A stretch of 12,962 nt of DNA from TMED27 sp037969235 (lineage in GTDB: Bacteria; Pseudomonadota; Alphaproteobacteria; Micavibrionales; Micavibrionaceae), in assembly GCA_037969235.1 (NCBI GenBank), contig JBBKXA010000190.1, positions 1 to 12,962 of the forward strand, given 5' to 3'. The first letter of the stretch is position 1, and every line of letters starts with the position of its first letter. Positions 1 through 6,260 of the stretch are shown here, one piece after another. The notes beneath the pieces were generated by a model. It worked only from the letters and a program-made list of their open reading frames with translations, was not told the origin of the DNA and ran no database searches. The translations under genes and the position numbers were made by a program.

Positions 1-197
1 GTTCTGAAATTCTTTATGAGAATATGAATAAAGCAAAAATAACTGTAAATGATTTAATGTCAAAACTTAGAGAAAGTAATGTTTTACATACCAATCAAGT
101 TCAAGCTGTGATTTTCGAAGCTAGTGGTGATATATCTGTTTTGCATGGAGATATTGAAATTGAAGATATTATTTTAAAGGATGTAAAAAATAGATGA
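1..197 (+). CDS. C-terminal end of a YetF-like (DUF421) membrane protein, partial
   Basis: The reading frame is open from base 3 to the TGA at 195-197 and encodes 64 residues of a C-terminus; the start lies left of the window. The visible part has the pattern of the soluble C-terminal domain of DUF421/YetF proteins: a stretch like ITVNDLMSKLRESNV, then QVQAVIFEASGDISVL, matching the family's 'dLl..LRe.g...v..a.lE.nG.iSVl' layout. The family has N-terminal membrane helices (outside the window) and a cytosolic alpha/beta domain; its role in Gram-negatives is poorly defined. The stop overlaps the next ATG by 4 bases (ATGA at 194-197), so the two genes are probably co-translated. The DNA is much more AT-rich than the genes from 755 on. 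Family call fairly confident; function unknown. Confidence 0.72.
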   Translation, partial: SEILYENMNKAKITVNDLMSKLRESNVLHTNQVQAVIFEASGDISVLHGDIEIEDIILKDVKNR

Positions 198-697
198 TGA
201 ATGAATTACTTCAGCTCCATAATTTGGATTGGATTGATGCGATCGCCAGGCTAATTTTAGCATTAATTTTTGGCTTCGTATTAGGGTATGACCGTAATAG
301 TAAAAATAAAACAGTAGATTTTAGAGTTTATATGATTGTAGCCTCCACAACTTGTTTATTAGCTATTATGGGGCAAGAACTGACAACAATATATGATGAG
401 AATAGTGAAAGTGTTGAATTAGGTCTGTTGCGCATTGTCCAAGGTGTTTTAACAGGGATAGGGTTCTTAGGCGCTGGCGCAATTGTAAAAAGTGCTGATG
501 GTTCAATGATCGTTGGTACTGCTACTGGCGCTAGCATTTGGGGTGCGGGATCAATGGGCTTGATGTTAGGATTCGGGATGTATGGGCTAGCTCTTTTAGG
601 CTTTTTCGTACTGATTTTTATTCTTGTATTTTGCGGAATGTTAAAAAAACCATTATTTGATCAAAAAGAGCATCTTTCTAAAAATGAAAAGCTTTAG
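194..697 (+). CDS. MgtC/SapB family membrane protein, short form
   Basis: A 167-residue integral membrane protein. The family signature is clear: R80, then QGVLTGIGFLGAGAI at residues 83-97, and GTATGASIWGAGSMG at 108-122, with hydrophobic segments at about 15-32, 45-60, 82-98, 106-127 and 130-148. The N-terminal motif is divergent: GYDRNS (31-36) and DFRVYM (42-47) stand where typical members have G-[LI]-E-R-E and G-L-R-T. The soluble C-terminal ACT-like domain of Salmonella MgtC (about 230 residues) is absent, so this resembles short SapB/YhiD-type members. MgtC proteins are linked to growth at low magnesium, acid stress and, in pathogens, inhibition of F-type ATPase; none of that can be assigned here. 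ATG 194 overlaps the stop of the YetF-like gene; a second ATG follows at 197. An AGG at 178-180 is the only Shine-Dalgarno-like element, and it is far from the start, which favours translational coupling. Confidence 0.85.
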   Translation: MMNELLQLHNLDWIDAIARLILALIFGFVLGYDRNSKNKTVDFRVYMIVASTTCLLAIMGQELTTIYDENSESVELGLLRIVQGVLTGIGFLGAGAIVKSADGSMIVGTATGASIWGAGSMGLMLGFGMYGLALLGFFVLIFILVFCGMLKKPLFDQKEHLSKNEKL

Positions 698-699
698 AA

Positions 700-725
700 G
701 CGGGCTACTTCCGCCGTCATTTTTT
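700..725 (+). terminator. Weak hairpin plus T-run after the MgtC-like gene
   Basis: GCGGG at 700-704 can pair with TCCGC at 710-714 (one G-T pair) around a 5-base loop, and a run of six T begins at 720. The stem is short and the T-run starts five bases after it, so this is at best a weak Rho-independent terminator separating the AT-rich pair from the antiporter gene. Confidence 0.27.
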
Positions 726-754
726 GTATATATTTTAAATTTTAGGAAGCAATT

Positions 755-1987
755 ATGGACGATCCACATGCACTAACACATCTCGCAACTGTTTTGGCGG
801 CGGCATTTATTGGTGGGGCGATCTTTAGGAAATTGAAACAGCCGGTGTTGGTGGGCTATATCATCGTTGGGCTTTTGCTGGGGCCGTCATTTATTGGCGT
901 GGTGCAAGGACGTGAGGAGATCTCGCTTCTTGCTGAGCTGGGCATTTTGTTATTGCTCTTTATTGTGGGGATGGAGATTGATCTTAAATCCTTTAAATCC
1001 GTATCCAAAATTTCACTCATTACGTGCGGCGCGCAGATTGGCATTGGCTTAATATCAATGTCCATCTTGGGGCTTTTGTTCGGCTGGTCATTGAATATGT
1101 GCATTTTACTGGGCTTTGCTGTTTCATTAAGTAGCACGGCTGTCGCGCTTAAAATCTTGGAAGATATGGGGCTGCGCAAAACAAAGGTCGGACAATCGAG
1201 CGTTGGAATTCTGGTCGCGCAAGATTTGGCATTTATTCCGATGGTTTTGATTATTGGCGCTTTGAGCAAGGGTGAAGGCATAAATTATGAAGGGCTTATA
1301 CGGCTGGGGTTTGCCGTGATATTCATGGCGGGCTTAATGTTTTTGCTGACGAAAAAGCCGATATTATTTCAAAAAATTTGGCATAAGTTCGAAGCGATAA
1401 AATCGGAGGCGATGCAGGGGCAGGTGGCGATTACGGGCTTGGCTTTTTGCTTTGCTTCGGCAGCGATTGCGGGGATGTTGGGGATATCCGCGGCATATGG
1501 GGCATTCATGGCGGGTATTATTCTAGGTCACACCATGAACCGCAAGGAGCTGGAGGAGCACACAAAACCAATTTTTGATGTCACAATTATGGTTTTTTTC
1601 TTATCTATCGGACTGTTGATTGATTTAGAGTTTATGTATGAGAATTGGGCGGCGACGCTGTCTTTGCTGTTCATTACCATGCTGATTAAGACCGTGATCA
1701 ATTTCTATGTTTTGCGCTGGCAAGGGATGGAAACGGAAGAAGCCTATGTGACTGGCGCAGTATTGGCGCAAGTGGGGGAGTTTTCCTTCATTCTAGCGGC
1801 CATAGGGCTTGGCGCAGGAACGATTGATGGTGATGGATATAAGTATGTGGTAGCCATTATTTCTCTAAGCTTATTGGCCACGCCTTTATGGCTTTATCTC
1901 GTGGAAAAGCGCGGGCTTTTGAAACATTTAAACGTGGTTGAAACCGTAAAGCGCCGTACGAAGAATAAGAAAGGCAAAGTGACGTAA
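755..1987 (+). CDS. CPA2-family cation/proton antiporter (Kef-like), transport domain only
   Basis: A 410-residue protein of about 12 membrane helices, typical of the Na+/H+ exchanger domain of the monovalent cation:proton antiporter-2 family. Landmarks are residues 30-45 (helix ending LLLGPS), the ELGILLLLFIVGMEID region (61-76), the unwound-helix motif SLSSTAVALKIL (124-134), and AQDLAFIP (155-162), in which Q156-D157 corresponds to the QD ion-binding pair of KefB/KefC-type proteins. After the last helix (about 360-385) only a basic tail of some 25 residues remains, so the cytosolic RCK/TrkA-N nucleotide-binding domain of glutathione-gated Kef channels is missing. It is therefore likely a plain Na+ or K+/H+ antiporter of the inner membrane; the ion cannot be told from sequence. 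AGGAAG at 744-749 is a well-placed ribosome binding site. It converges on the next gene with a 5-base gap. Confidence 0.9.
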   Translation: MDDPHALTHLATVLAAAFIGGAIFRKLKQPVLVGYIIVGLLLGPSFIGVVQGREEISLLAELGILLLLFIVGMEIDLKSFKSVSKISLITCGAQIGIGLISMSILGLLFGWSLNMCILLGFAVSLSSTAVALKILEDMGLRKTKVGQSSVGILVAQDLAFIPMVLIIGALSKGEGINYEGLIRLGFAVIFMAGLMFLLTKKPILFQKIWHKFEAIKSEAMQGQVAITGLAFCFASAAIAGMLGISAAYGAFMAGIILGHTMNRKELEEHTKPIFDVTIMVFFLSIGLLIDLEFMYENWAATLSLLFITMLIKTVINFYVLRWQGMETEEAYVTGAVLAQVGEFSFILAAIGLGAGTIDGDGYKYVVAIISLSLLATPLWLYLVEKRGLLKHLNVVETVKRRTKNKKGKVT

Positions 1988-1992
1988 CAATA

Positions 1993-2475
1993 TTATTTAC
2001 CAGCTTTCATTAAGGCTTCTACCATTTGCGCGCTTTTTTGTTCGCCGTAATATTGTTTTGAAAATAAATAGCTTTGCTCAATCATATCTATTTTCTTCGG
2101 CCAATCTTCTCCAAACCCAATACGAAATGTTTCGGGTAGATCCAATTTTGAGAAAGCGGCATTGCCCTGAAATGCCATGATAACACTTTGTTTTGAAGGT
2201 TTTGCAGGATCGCTAAATTGCACGTAGTGAAAACCGTTTTTAACCTGATTTTTATTGGCCTCAACGGAAGAAGGAATAAGAAACAACAAATTATGTTTGT
2301 AAATACGGTCATATAATTCGTGTGAGCGCGGCGTCAAATAAGATTTTGCTTCAGCAGGTTTTTTGTTTTTTGAAAATTGAAACACCTGTTTCAACGCCGT
2401 GGACTGCGCGTCTTGTGCAAAAGACAGGCTTGGAAACATTAAAACGAACAGCATTAAGATAAAAACATGTCTCAT
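1993..2475 (-). CDS. Small exported protein of unknown function
   Basis: The frame is open back to 2607, but the start chosen is ATG 2475. It is preceded by a strong Shine-Dalgarno (GAGGAG, complement of 2483-2488) and begins a classic signal peptide: positive Met-Arg-His, a hydrophobic core and SFA-QD, predicting signal peptidase I cleavage after about residue 20. The longer version would bury the signal peptide and overlap the SulP gene by 89 bases. The mature protein has about 140 residues, is lysine-rich, has no cysteine and no motif I recognise. A few aromatic-rich stretches (KNGFHYVQFSD, EQSYLFSKQYYGEQK) suggest a folded periplasmic domain. It lies 43 bases downstream of the SulP stop on the same strand, so it could be co-transcribed, though it may have its own promoter. 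Existence well supported; function unknown. Confidence 0.75.
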   Translation of the reverse strand: MRHVFILMLFVLMFPSLSFAQDAQSTALKQVFQFSKNKKPAEAKSYLTPRSHELYDRIYKHNLLFLIPSSVEANKNQVKNGFHYVQFSDPAKPSKQSVIMAFQGNAAFSKLDLPETFRIGFGEDWPKKIDMIEQSYLFSKQYYGEQKSAQMVEALMKAGK

Positions 2476-2494
2476 TTTTTCACTCCTCACCTTA

Positions 2495-2522
2495 GATATA
2501 GTTATGCTTTGTGCCGTTTCAA
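2495..2522 (-). promoter_or_regulatory. Possible sigma-70-type promoter for the exported protein
   Basis: On the minus strand, TTGAAA (complement of 2517-2522) and TATATC (complement of 2495-2500) are separated by 16 bases, resembling a -35/-10 pair. It overlaps the last bases of the SulP gene. The predicted transcription start, near 2488, would leave a leader barely long enough for the ribosome binding site, which weakens the call. Confidence 0.3.
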
Positions 2523-4201
2523 GTTTTTTCATCCTTGTCATCATGTATCCATTTCGCGTAATCAACCAGTACGCCATAATGCGGGTCTTCGATTTGGTTG
2601 ACTTCAACCAGATCGCGCGCGGTTTTAAGCAAAAGTTGGCAATCCGAACTTAAATGTACCAGATGCAAGGTTTTGCCGCTTTCTAAATATTTGGCCGCCA
2701 CTGTGTCAATGGCTTCTAAGGCGGAATGATCCCAGACGCGAGCATGACTAAAATCAATGACAACATCATTTTCATCATCATTTTTGGGATCAATTTCATT
2801 TTTAAATGTCGCGATAGAGCCGAAAAATAATGGGCCGTGGAGTTTATAGACTTTGTTGCCGTCTGCTTCGTTTTTCCACACAGTAATCCAGAATTTATTC
2901 GCAGACTTCCAAGCATAAACCAGCGCGGAGACAATTACGCCAATAATCACGGCAAGCGCTAAATCATATGCCACTGTTACACCAGTGACCAATAAAATGA
3001 CGAACGCATCTTCACGTGGGATTTTGTGAGCGATGCGAATGGATGCCCATGCAAATGTTGATATCACAACCATCATCATTAAGCCTGTGAGAGCCGCCAA
3101 CGGTATCATTTCAATCCATGTGGAGGTGAACAAGATAAAGGCGAGCAAGCTCATCGCTGCGGTGATGCCTGATAAACGTCCGCGACCGCCTGATTTAATA
3201 TTAATCATGGATTGCCCGATCATTGCGCACCCACCCATCGCGCCAAATACCCCGCATGTGGTGTTGGCAAGGCCTTGACCGACACATTCTTGTGATGTTC
3301 GCCCGCGTGTCTCTGTCATTTCATCGATTAACGTCAGCGTCAGCAGGCTTTCGATTAAGCCAATCCCTGCGAGAGTTAGAGCGATGGGGAAGATAATCAC
3401 CAGCGTTTCCCAACTCATCGGCACTTGTGGGATATGAAATTGGGGAAGCCCTCCAGAAATGCTAGCGAGATCACCCACCGTTTTGGTATCGAGATCAAAG
3501 CCGAGTACAATGCATGTAACGGTAATAATAGATATTAAAGAAGCGGGCAGGACTTTGCCGATTTTAGGAAGCTTGGGGAAAAGCCAGATGATTGCCATTG
3601 TTAAAAGCGTGAGGCCAAGCATGAGATGCATTTGCGTCCCCATCAACCAGTTGCCATCAAACAAAACACTGATGGCGCTATGGCTGGGCGCACTCGTTGC
3701 TGTTTCTACAGTTTGGCTCGCACCCGCGCCTGCGCTATGGGCTGTGTGCAATGTGGCTTCGGCTTGTCCATCGGCATTTTTAAATTGGCCGAGCTGCGCT
3801 AGGAAAATCACAATCGCTAATCCATTCACAAAACCCAGCATCACGGGGTAAGGCACAAGGCGAATGAATTTCCCCAGATGGAAAATTCCCGCCAAAATTT
3901 GAATTAACCCCGTCAGCAATACGGCGGCGAATAAATATTCAACGCCGTAAAACGTCACCAGCCCCACCATCGCAACCGCCATAGCGCCTGTTGCGCCGGA
4001 AATCATGCCGCTTCTTCCGCCGAATATTGATGTGATAATACCCACTATAAAGGCCGCATATAGCCCAACCAATGGATCAACTTTGGCGACAAAGGCAAAT
4101 GCAATTGCCTCTGGTACAAGCGCGAGCGCAACAGTTAGGCCGGAAAGCATGTCATTGCGCGGATTTTCGGTCAGCTCAAAGCGTTTAATATAGCGAAGCA
4201 T
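2519..4201 (-). CDS. SulP family inorganic anion transporter with STAS domain
   Basis: A 560-residue inner-membrane transporter of the SLC26/SulP family, which moves sulfate, bicarbonate, dicarboxylates or other anions. The N-terminal membrane domain (about 15-430) includes MLSGLTVALALVPEAIAFA near residue 18 and the GAMGGCAMIGQSMINIKSGG stretch at about 321-340, with the glutamate of GLIESLL just before it. A cytosolic STAS domain follows (about 450-540; VVIDFSHARVWDHSALEAID). Between membrane segments, at about 141-180, lies a polar Ala/His/Ser/Thr-rich insert that looks unstructured. No carbonic anhydrase is fused or adjacent, so bicarbonate uptake cannot be inferred. The frame extends upstream to a GTG at 4252 and an ATG at 4237, but neither has a ribosome binding site. 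ATG 4201 gives the usual SulP N-terminus, although its own ribosome binding site is also poor. The exported-protein gene follows on the same strand. Confidence 0.92.
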   Translation of the reverse strand: MLRYIKRFELTENPRNDMLSGLTVALALVPEAIAFAFVAKVDPLVGLYAAFIVGIITSIFGGRSGMISGATGAMAVAMVGLVTFYGVEYLFAAVLLTGLIQILAGIFHLGKFIRLVPYPVMLGFVNGLAIVIFLAQLGQFKNADGQAEATLHTAHSAGAGASQTVETATSAPSHSAISVLFDGNWLMGTQMHLMLGLTLLTMAIIWLFPKLPKIGKVLPASLISIITVTCIVLGFDLDTKTVGDLASISGGLPQFHIPQVPMSWETLVIIFPIALTLAGIGLIESLLTLTLIDEMTETRGRTSQECVGQGLANTTCGVFGAMGGCAMIGQSMINIKSGGRGRLSGITAAMSLLAFILFTSTWIEMIPLAALTGLMMMVVISTFAWASIRIAHKIPREDAFVILLVTGVTVAYDLALAVIIGVIVSALVYAWKSANKFWITVWKNEADGNKVYKLHGPLFFGSIATFKNEIDPKNDDENDVVIDFSHARVWDHSALEAIDTVAAKYLESGKTLHLVHLSSDCQLLLKTARDLVEVNQIEDPHYGVLVDYAKWIHDDKDEKT

Positions 4202-4240
4202 GGCGTATGACTTTTTTAAAAATGAGCAGGGGCGCATTTG

Positions 4241-4262
4241 GCGCTTGAACACGCTAAAGCGC
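4241..4262 (-). promoter_or_regulatory. Hairpin in the predicted 5' leader of the SulP gene
   Basis: GCGCTT at 4241-4246 and AAGCGC at 4257-4262 form a perfect 6-bp inverted repeat around a 10-base loop. It lies at the start of the predicted SulP transcript, about 40 bases before the chosen ATG. No T-run follows on either strand, so it is not a terminator. A 5' stabilising hairpin or an operator is possible; function unproven. Confidence 0.3.
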
Positions 4263-4267
4263 TGGTG

Positions 4268-4295
4268 CTTATAAGTAAAGTCTTATGTTTGTGAA
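4268..4295 (-). promoter_or_regulatory. Likely promoter for the SulP transporter gene
   Basis: On the minus strand, TTCACA (complement of 4290-4295) and TATAAG (complement of 4268-4273) are separated by 16 bases. Each differs from the sigma-70 consensus at one position. A start near 4261 would give a leader of about 60 bases containing the hairpin at 4241-4262. It lies in the only non-coding gap between the response regulator and the SulP gene, as expected for a separate transcription unit. Confidence 0.42.
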
Positions 4296-4331
4296 ATTTT
4301 AGGTAGATAGCAGGATATGACGATTTTTAAA

Positions 4332-4688
4332 TCATAAATATTCTTGTATTTGCGCAATTTCTAAGGGTTTTTCAAGCACTTTATCCGCACCTGATTCCTG
4401 AAGGCTTAAGGCTATTTTCGGGTGACATTTTCCTGTGGCGATAATGACCGGAAGGGCTGGGCTAAGGGCTTTTATGGCGCTTAAAATATCACTTCCATTC
4501 ATATCGGGCAGGTTATAATCAAGAATAACAGCGTTGAATTTGCCGAGATTCTCACGCACTATTTCTATGCCGCTTTGGCCATTATCGGCTTCTACAATTT
4601 CACAATCGCTGATTTTCTTTAAGCGGATTTTGACGATCATACGATCGGTTTCGTCGTCGTCAATAATGAGTATGGATGATTTTGAAAT
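4332..4688 (-). CDS. Single-domain response regulator (CheY-like receiver), non-canonical start
   Basis: The product is a stand-alone phosphoacceptor receiver domain of about 118 residues, with no output domain. Numbered from the ATT at 4688, the acidic pocket is DDDE (residues 10-13) after SSILII, the phosphorylated aspartate is D56 (in VILDYNLPDMNG), the switch threonine is T84 (IIATG) and the conserved lysine is K106 (EKPLE). All catalytic positions are present, so it should be functional. The only in-frame ATG (4640) lies after the acidic pocket and would give a dead 102-residue fragment. Between it and the in-frame stop at 4719-4721 there is no ATG, GTG or TTG, only ATT at 4688 and ATC at 4691 in suitable places. 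These begin just after the MATE stop (4693-4695), so translation is probably coupled to that gene. The protein is likely a CheY/DivK-type shuttle or phosphate sink; no histidine kinase is in the window. The start position is uncertain. Confidence 0.8.
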   Translation of the reverse strand: MSKSSILIIDDDETDRMIVKIRLKKISDCEIVEADNGQSGIEIVRENLGKFNAVILDYNLPDMNGSDILSAIKALSPALPVIIATGKCHPKIALSLQESGADKVLEKPLEIAQIQEYL

Positions 4689-4692
4689 GATA

Positions 4693-6075
4693 TTAGCCCG
4701 TTTGTATTGCGTTATATTCTACGGCTTTGCATTGGCGAAGGCTTAAAATATGAAAAAGCGCTCCGCCGATAATGTTGCTCACCGCTAGTGCTATAAATAT
4801 ACCTGATGCACCATAGATAAGTCCACCTCCAATGACTGCGGGTATCGTGATAACAAAAGATTTGATGAAAATCATTATGAAGGCTTGTTTGGGCATGCCC
4901 ATGGCGTTGAACGCCGAAGACCAGCCATAGATTAAGTTCCCGATACCGTATGAAAACGGCACGATCCAGAAATATAAAACTGTGTAATGCACAACAGTGG
5001 GGTCTTGGGAAAAGGTCAGCGCGATGGGTTTGGCGAAAATGGCGAGGATAATTGCGATAAAGGATGACCAGCCTAAGTTGAAGATAATGGCTGTTTTGAT
5101 GGTGCGGTTCACACGATCAAATTTTTGCGCACCGAAATTTTGGCCAATGATGGGTGCCATACCCACGGCGAGCGAGAGAACAACGAGCAAGGCAACCGCT
5201 TCTATACGTGTGGCTATACCGAATGCGGCAACCGCTTCAGTGCCATATTTAGCGAGGATGGCGAGAACGATGGTGGAGGTTAGCGGAACGATGATATTGC
5301 CGATGCCGGCGGGAATAGCAATGACCAATAAACGCTTCATTGAATCTTTGAACTTGTCACGATATAGCCCGTCAATTGCGACCAGTTTTTTGCGAATAAC
5401 CAAAATGTATAAAGCCAGCATTGCGCCCGATATATTGCCGATTAACGTGGCTATGGCTGCGCCTTTTACGCCCATAGCTTCAAACCCGAGATGCCCGAAA
5501 ATTAGAATAGGATCGAGGATGAAATTCACCACACCCACTACAATCATGATAATCGCCGGCCAAAACGGATCACCGCTCGCACGCATCGCGGAATTGGAAT
5601 TGACCGAAATAGTGAGGATTACGGATGAAAGAAGCCAAAGCGGCATATAGGCTGCTATGGTAGGATATGTCGCGGCATCGGCGCCGAGCATCGTGAAAAT
5701 TGGGTTTAACAATATGTAAGTGATTATAGCGATGATACTGGCCGCGCTTAAGGCCATCATCATGCCGTGCAGCACGACACGGCGGCAATCGGTGAAATTC
5801 TGCGCTCCGATTAAGCGCGCGGTGACCGATGACAGGGCGATATTAATCCCAAAAACCATATGTGAAATCAACATGGTGATGGGGAAGGTGAAGCTTATGC
5901 CGGCCAAAATATCGGTATCGCCCATTAATGAAATGAAATATGTATCGGCGAGTTGTACGGTAATGACGGCCAAAAATCCCCATATCATGGGCACGGTCAT
6001 GCGCACCAGATGATTGTTGAGATCGCCGTTGGTTAAATCGCCTTTATGCGCGTATCGGGATGCAACATCGGACAT
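4693..6075 (-). CDS. MATE family efflux transporter
   Basis: A 460-residue, 12-helix inner-membrane protein of the multidrug and toxin extrusion family, which exports cationic drugs or metabolites in exchange for Na+ or H+. Evidence is the N-terminal pattern HLVRMTVPMIWGFLAVI, then QLADTYFISLMGD in the first helices, the halfway repeat beginning near residue 245 (RLLVIAIPAGIGNIIVPL), and MAPIIGQNFGAQKFDRVNRT at about 298-317, which mirrors SSVTARLIGAQNFTDCRR in the first half. The frame opens at 6156, but ATG 6075 gives the normal MATE length and is preceded by GAGAT. The extra 27 residues of the longer version are basic and unlike the family. The response regulator begins within a few bases of its stop, so the two are probably one operon. 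Substrate not predictable. Confidence 0.92.
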   Translation of the reverse strand: MSDVASRYAHKGDLTNGDLNNHLVRMTVPMIWGFLAVITVQLADTYFISLMGDTDILAGISFTFPITMLISHMVFGINIALSSVTARLIGAQNFTDCRRVVLHGMMMALSAASIIAIITYILLNPIFTMLGADAATYPTIAAYMPLWLLSSVILTISVNSNSAMRASGDPFWPAIIMIVVGVVNFILDPILIFGHLGFEAMGVKGAAIATLIGNISGAMLALYILVIRKKLVAIDGLYRDKFKDSMKRLLVIAIPAGIGNIIVPLTSTIVLAILAKYGTEAVAAFGIATRIEAVALLVVLSLAVGMAPIIGQNFGAQKFDRVNRTIKTAIIFNLGWSSFIAIILAIFAKPIALTFSQDPTVVHYTVLYFWIVPFSYGIGNLIYGWSSAFNAMGMPKQAFIMIFIKSFVITIPAVIGGGLIYGASGIFIALAVSNIIGGALFHILSLRQCKAVEYNAIQTG

Positions 6076-6260
6076 GGGAATATCTCTATCGCGCCTACAA
6101 TAAACGCGCAAGCGTAAATTAGGTTTTTTGTATTTATTAAAAATTAACCAATGCAATGTATTCTAAAGGATAGGGACGCGATATCCGAGCACAGAATTTG
6201 GAAACGCGCTCTATTTTTTAGGGCAAAACGCTAATATAAACTGCGTAAAAAGGTTACATC

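Noticed and set aside
856..1281. Minus-strand open frame of 141 codons within the antiporter gene
   Set aside because: It lies opposite conserved CPA2 motifs, and its Pro/Ser/Ile-rich translation resembles no family, as expected of a shadow frame.
2476..2607. Longer version of the exported protein starting at 2607
   Set aside because: It would place 44 residues before the signal peptide and overlap the SulP gene, while the ATG at 2475 has a strong ribosome binding site.
4332..4640. Calling the response regulator a truncated pseudogene from the ATG at 4640
   Set aside because: The frame continues upstream through an intact acidic pocket (SSILIIDDDETDR), and all receiver residues are conserved, which argues for a functional gene with an unusual start.
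4997..5650. Long open frame (217 codons) on the plus strand inside the MATE gene
   Set aside because: It is antisense to a clear MATE protein, its translation is a compositionally odd Ile/Met/Ala-rich sequence with no motif, and it has no plausible upstream gene signals.
6076..6260. The 185-base gap between the MATE and RTX genes as a site for a small RNA or extra gene
   Set aside because: It is AT-rich, with possible promoter-like TATAAA at 6235-6240, but shows no convincing open frame, strong hairpin or terminator; most likely it just holds divergent promoters.
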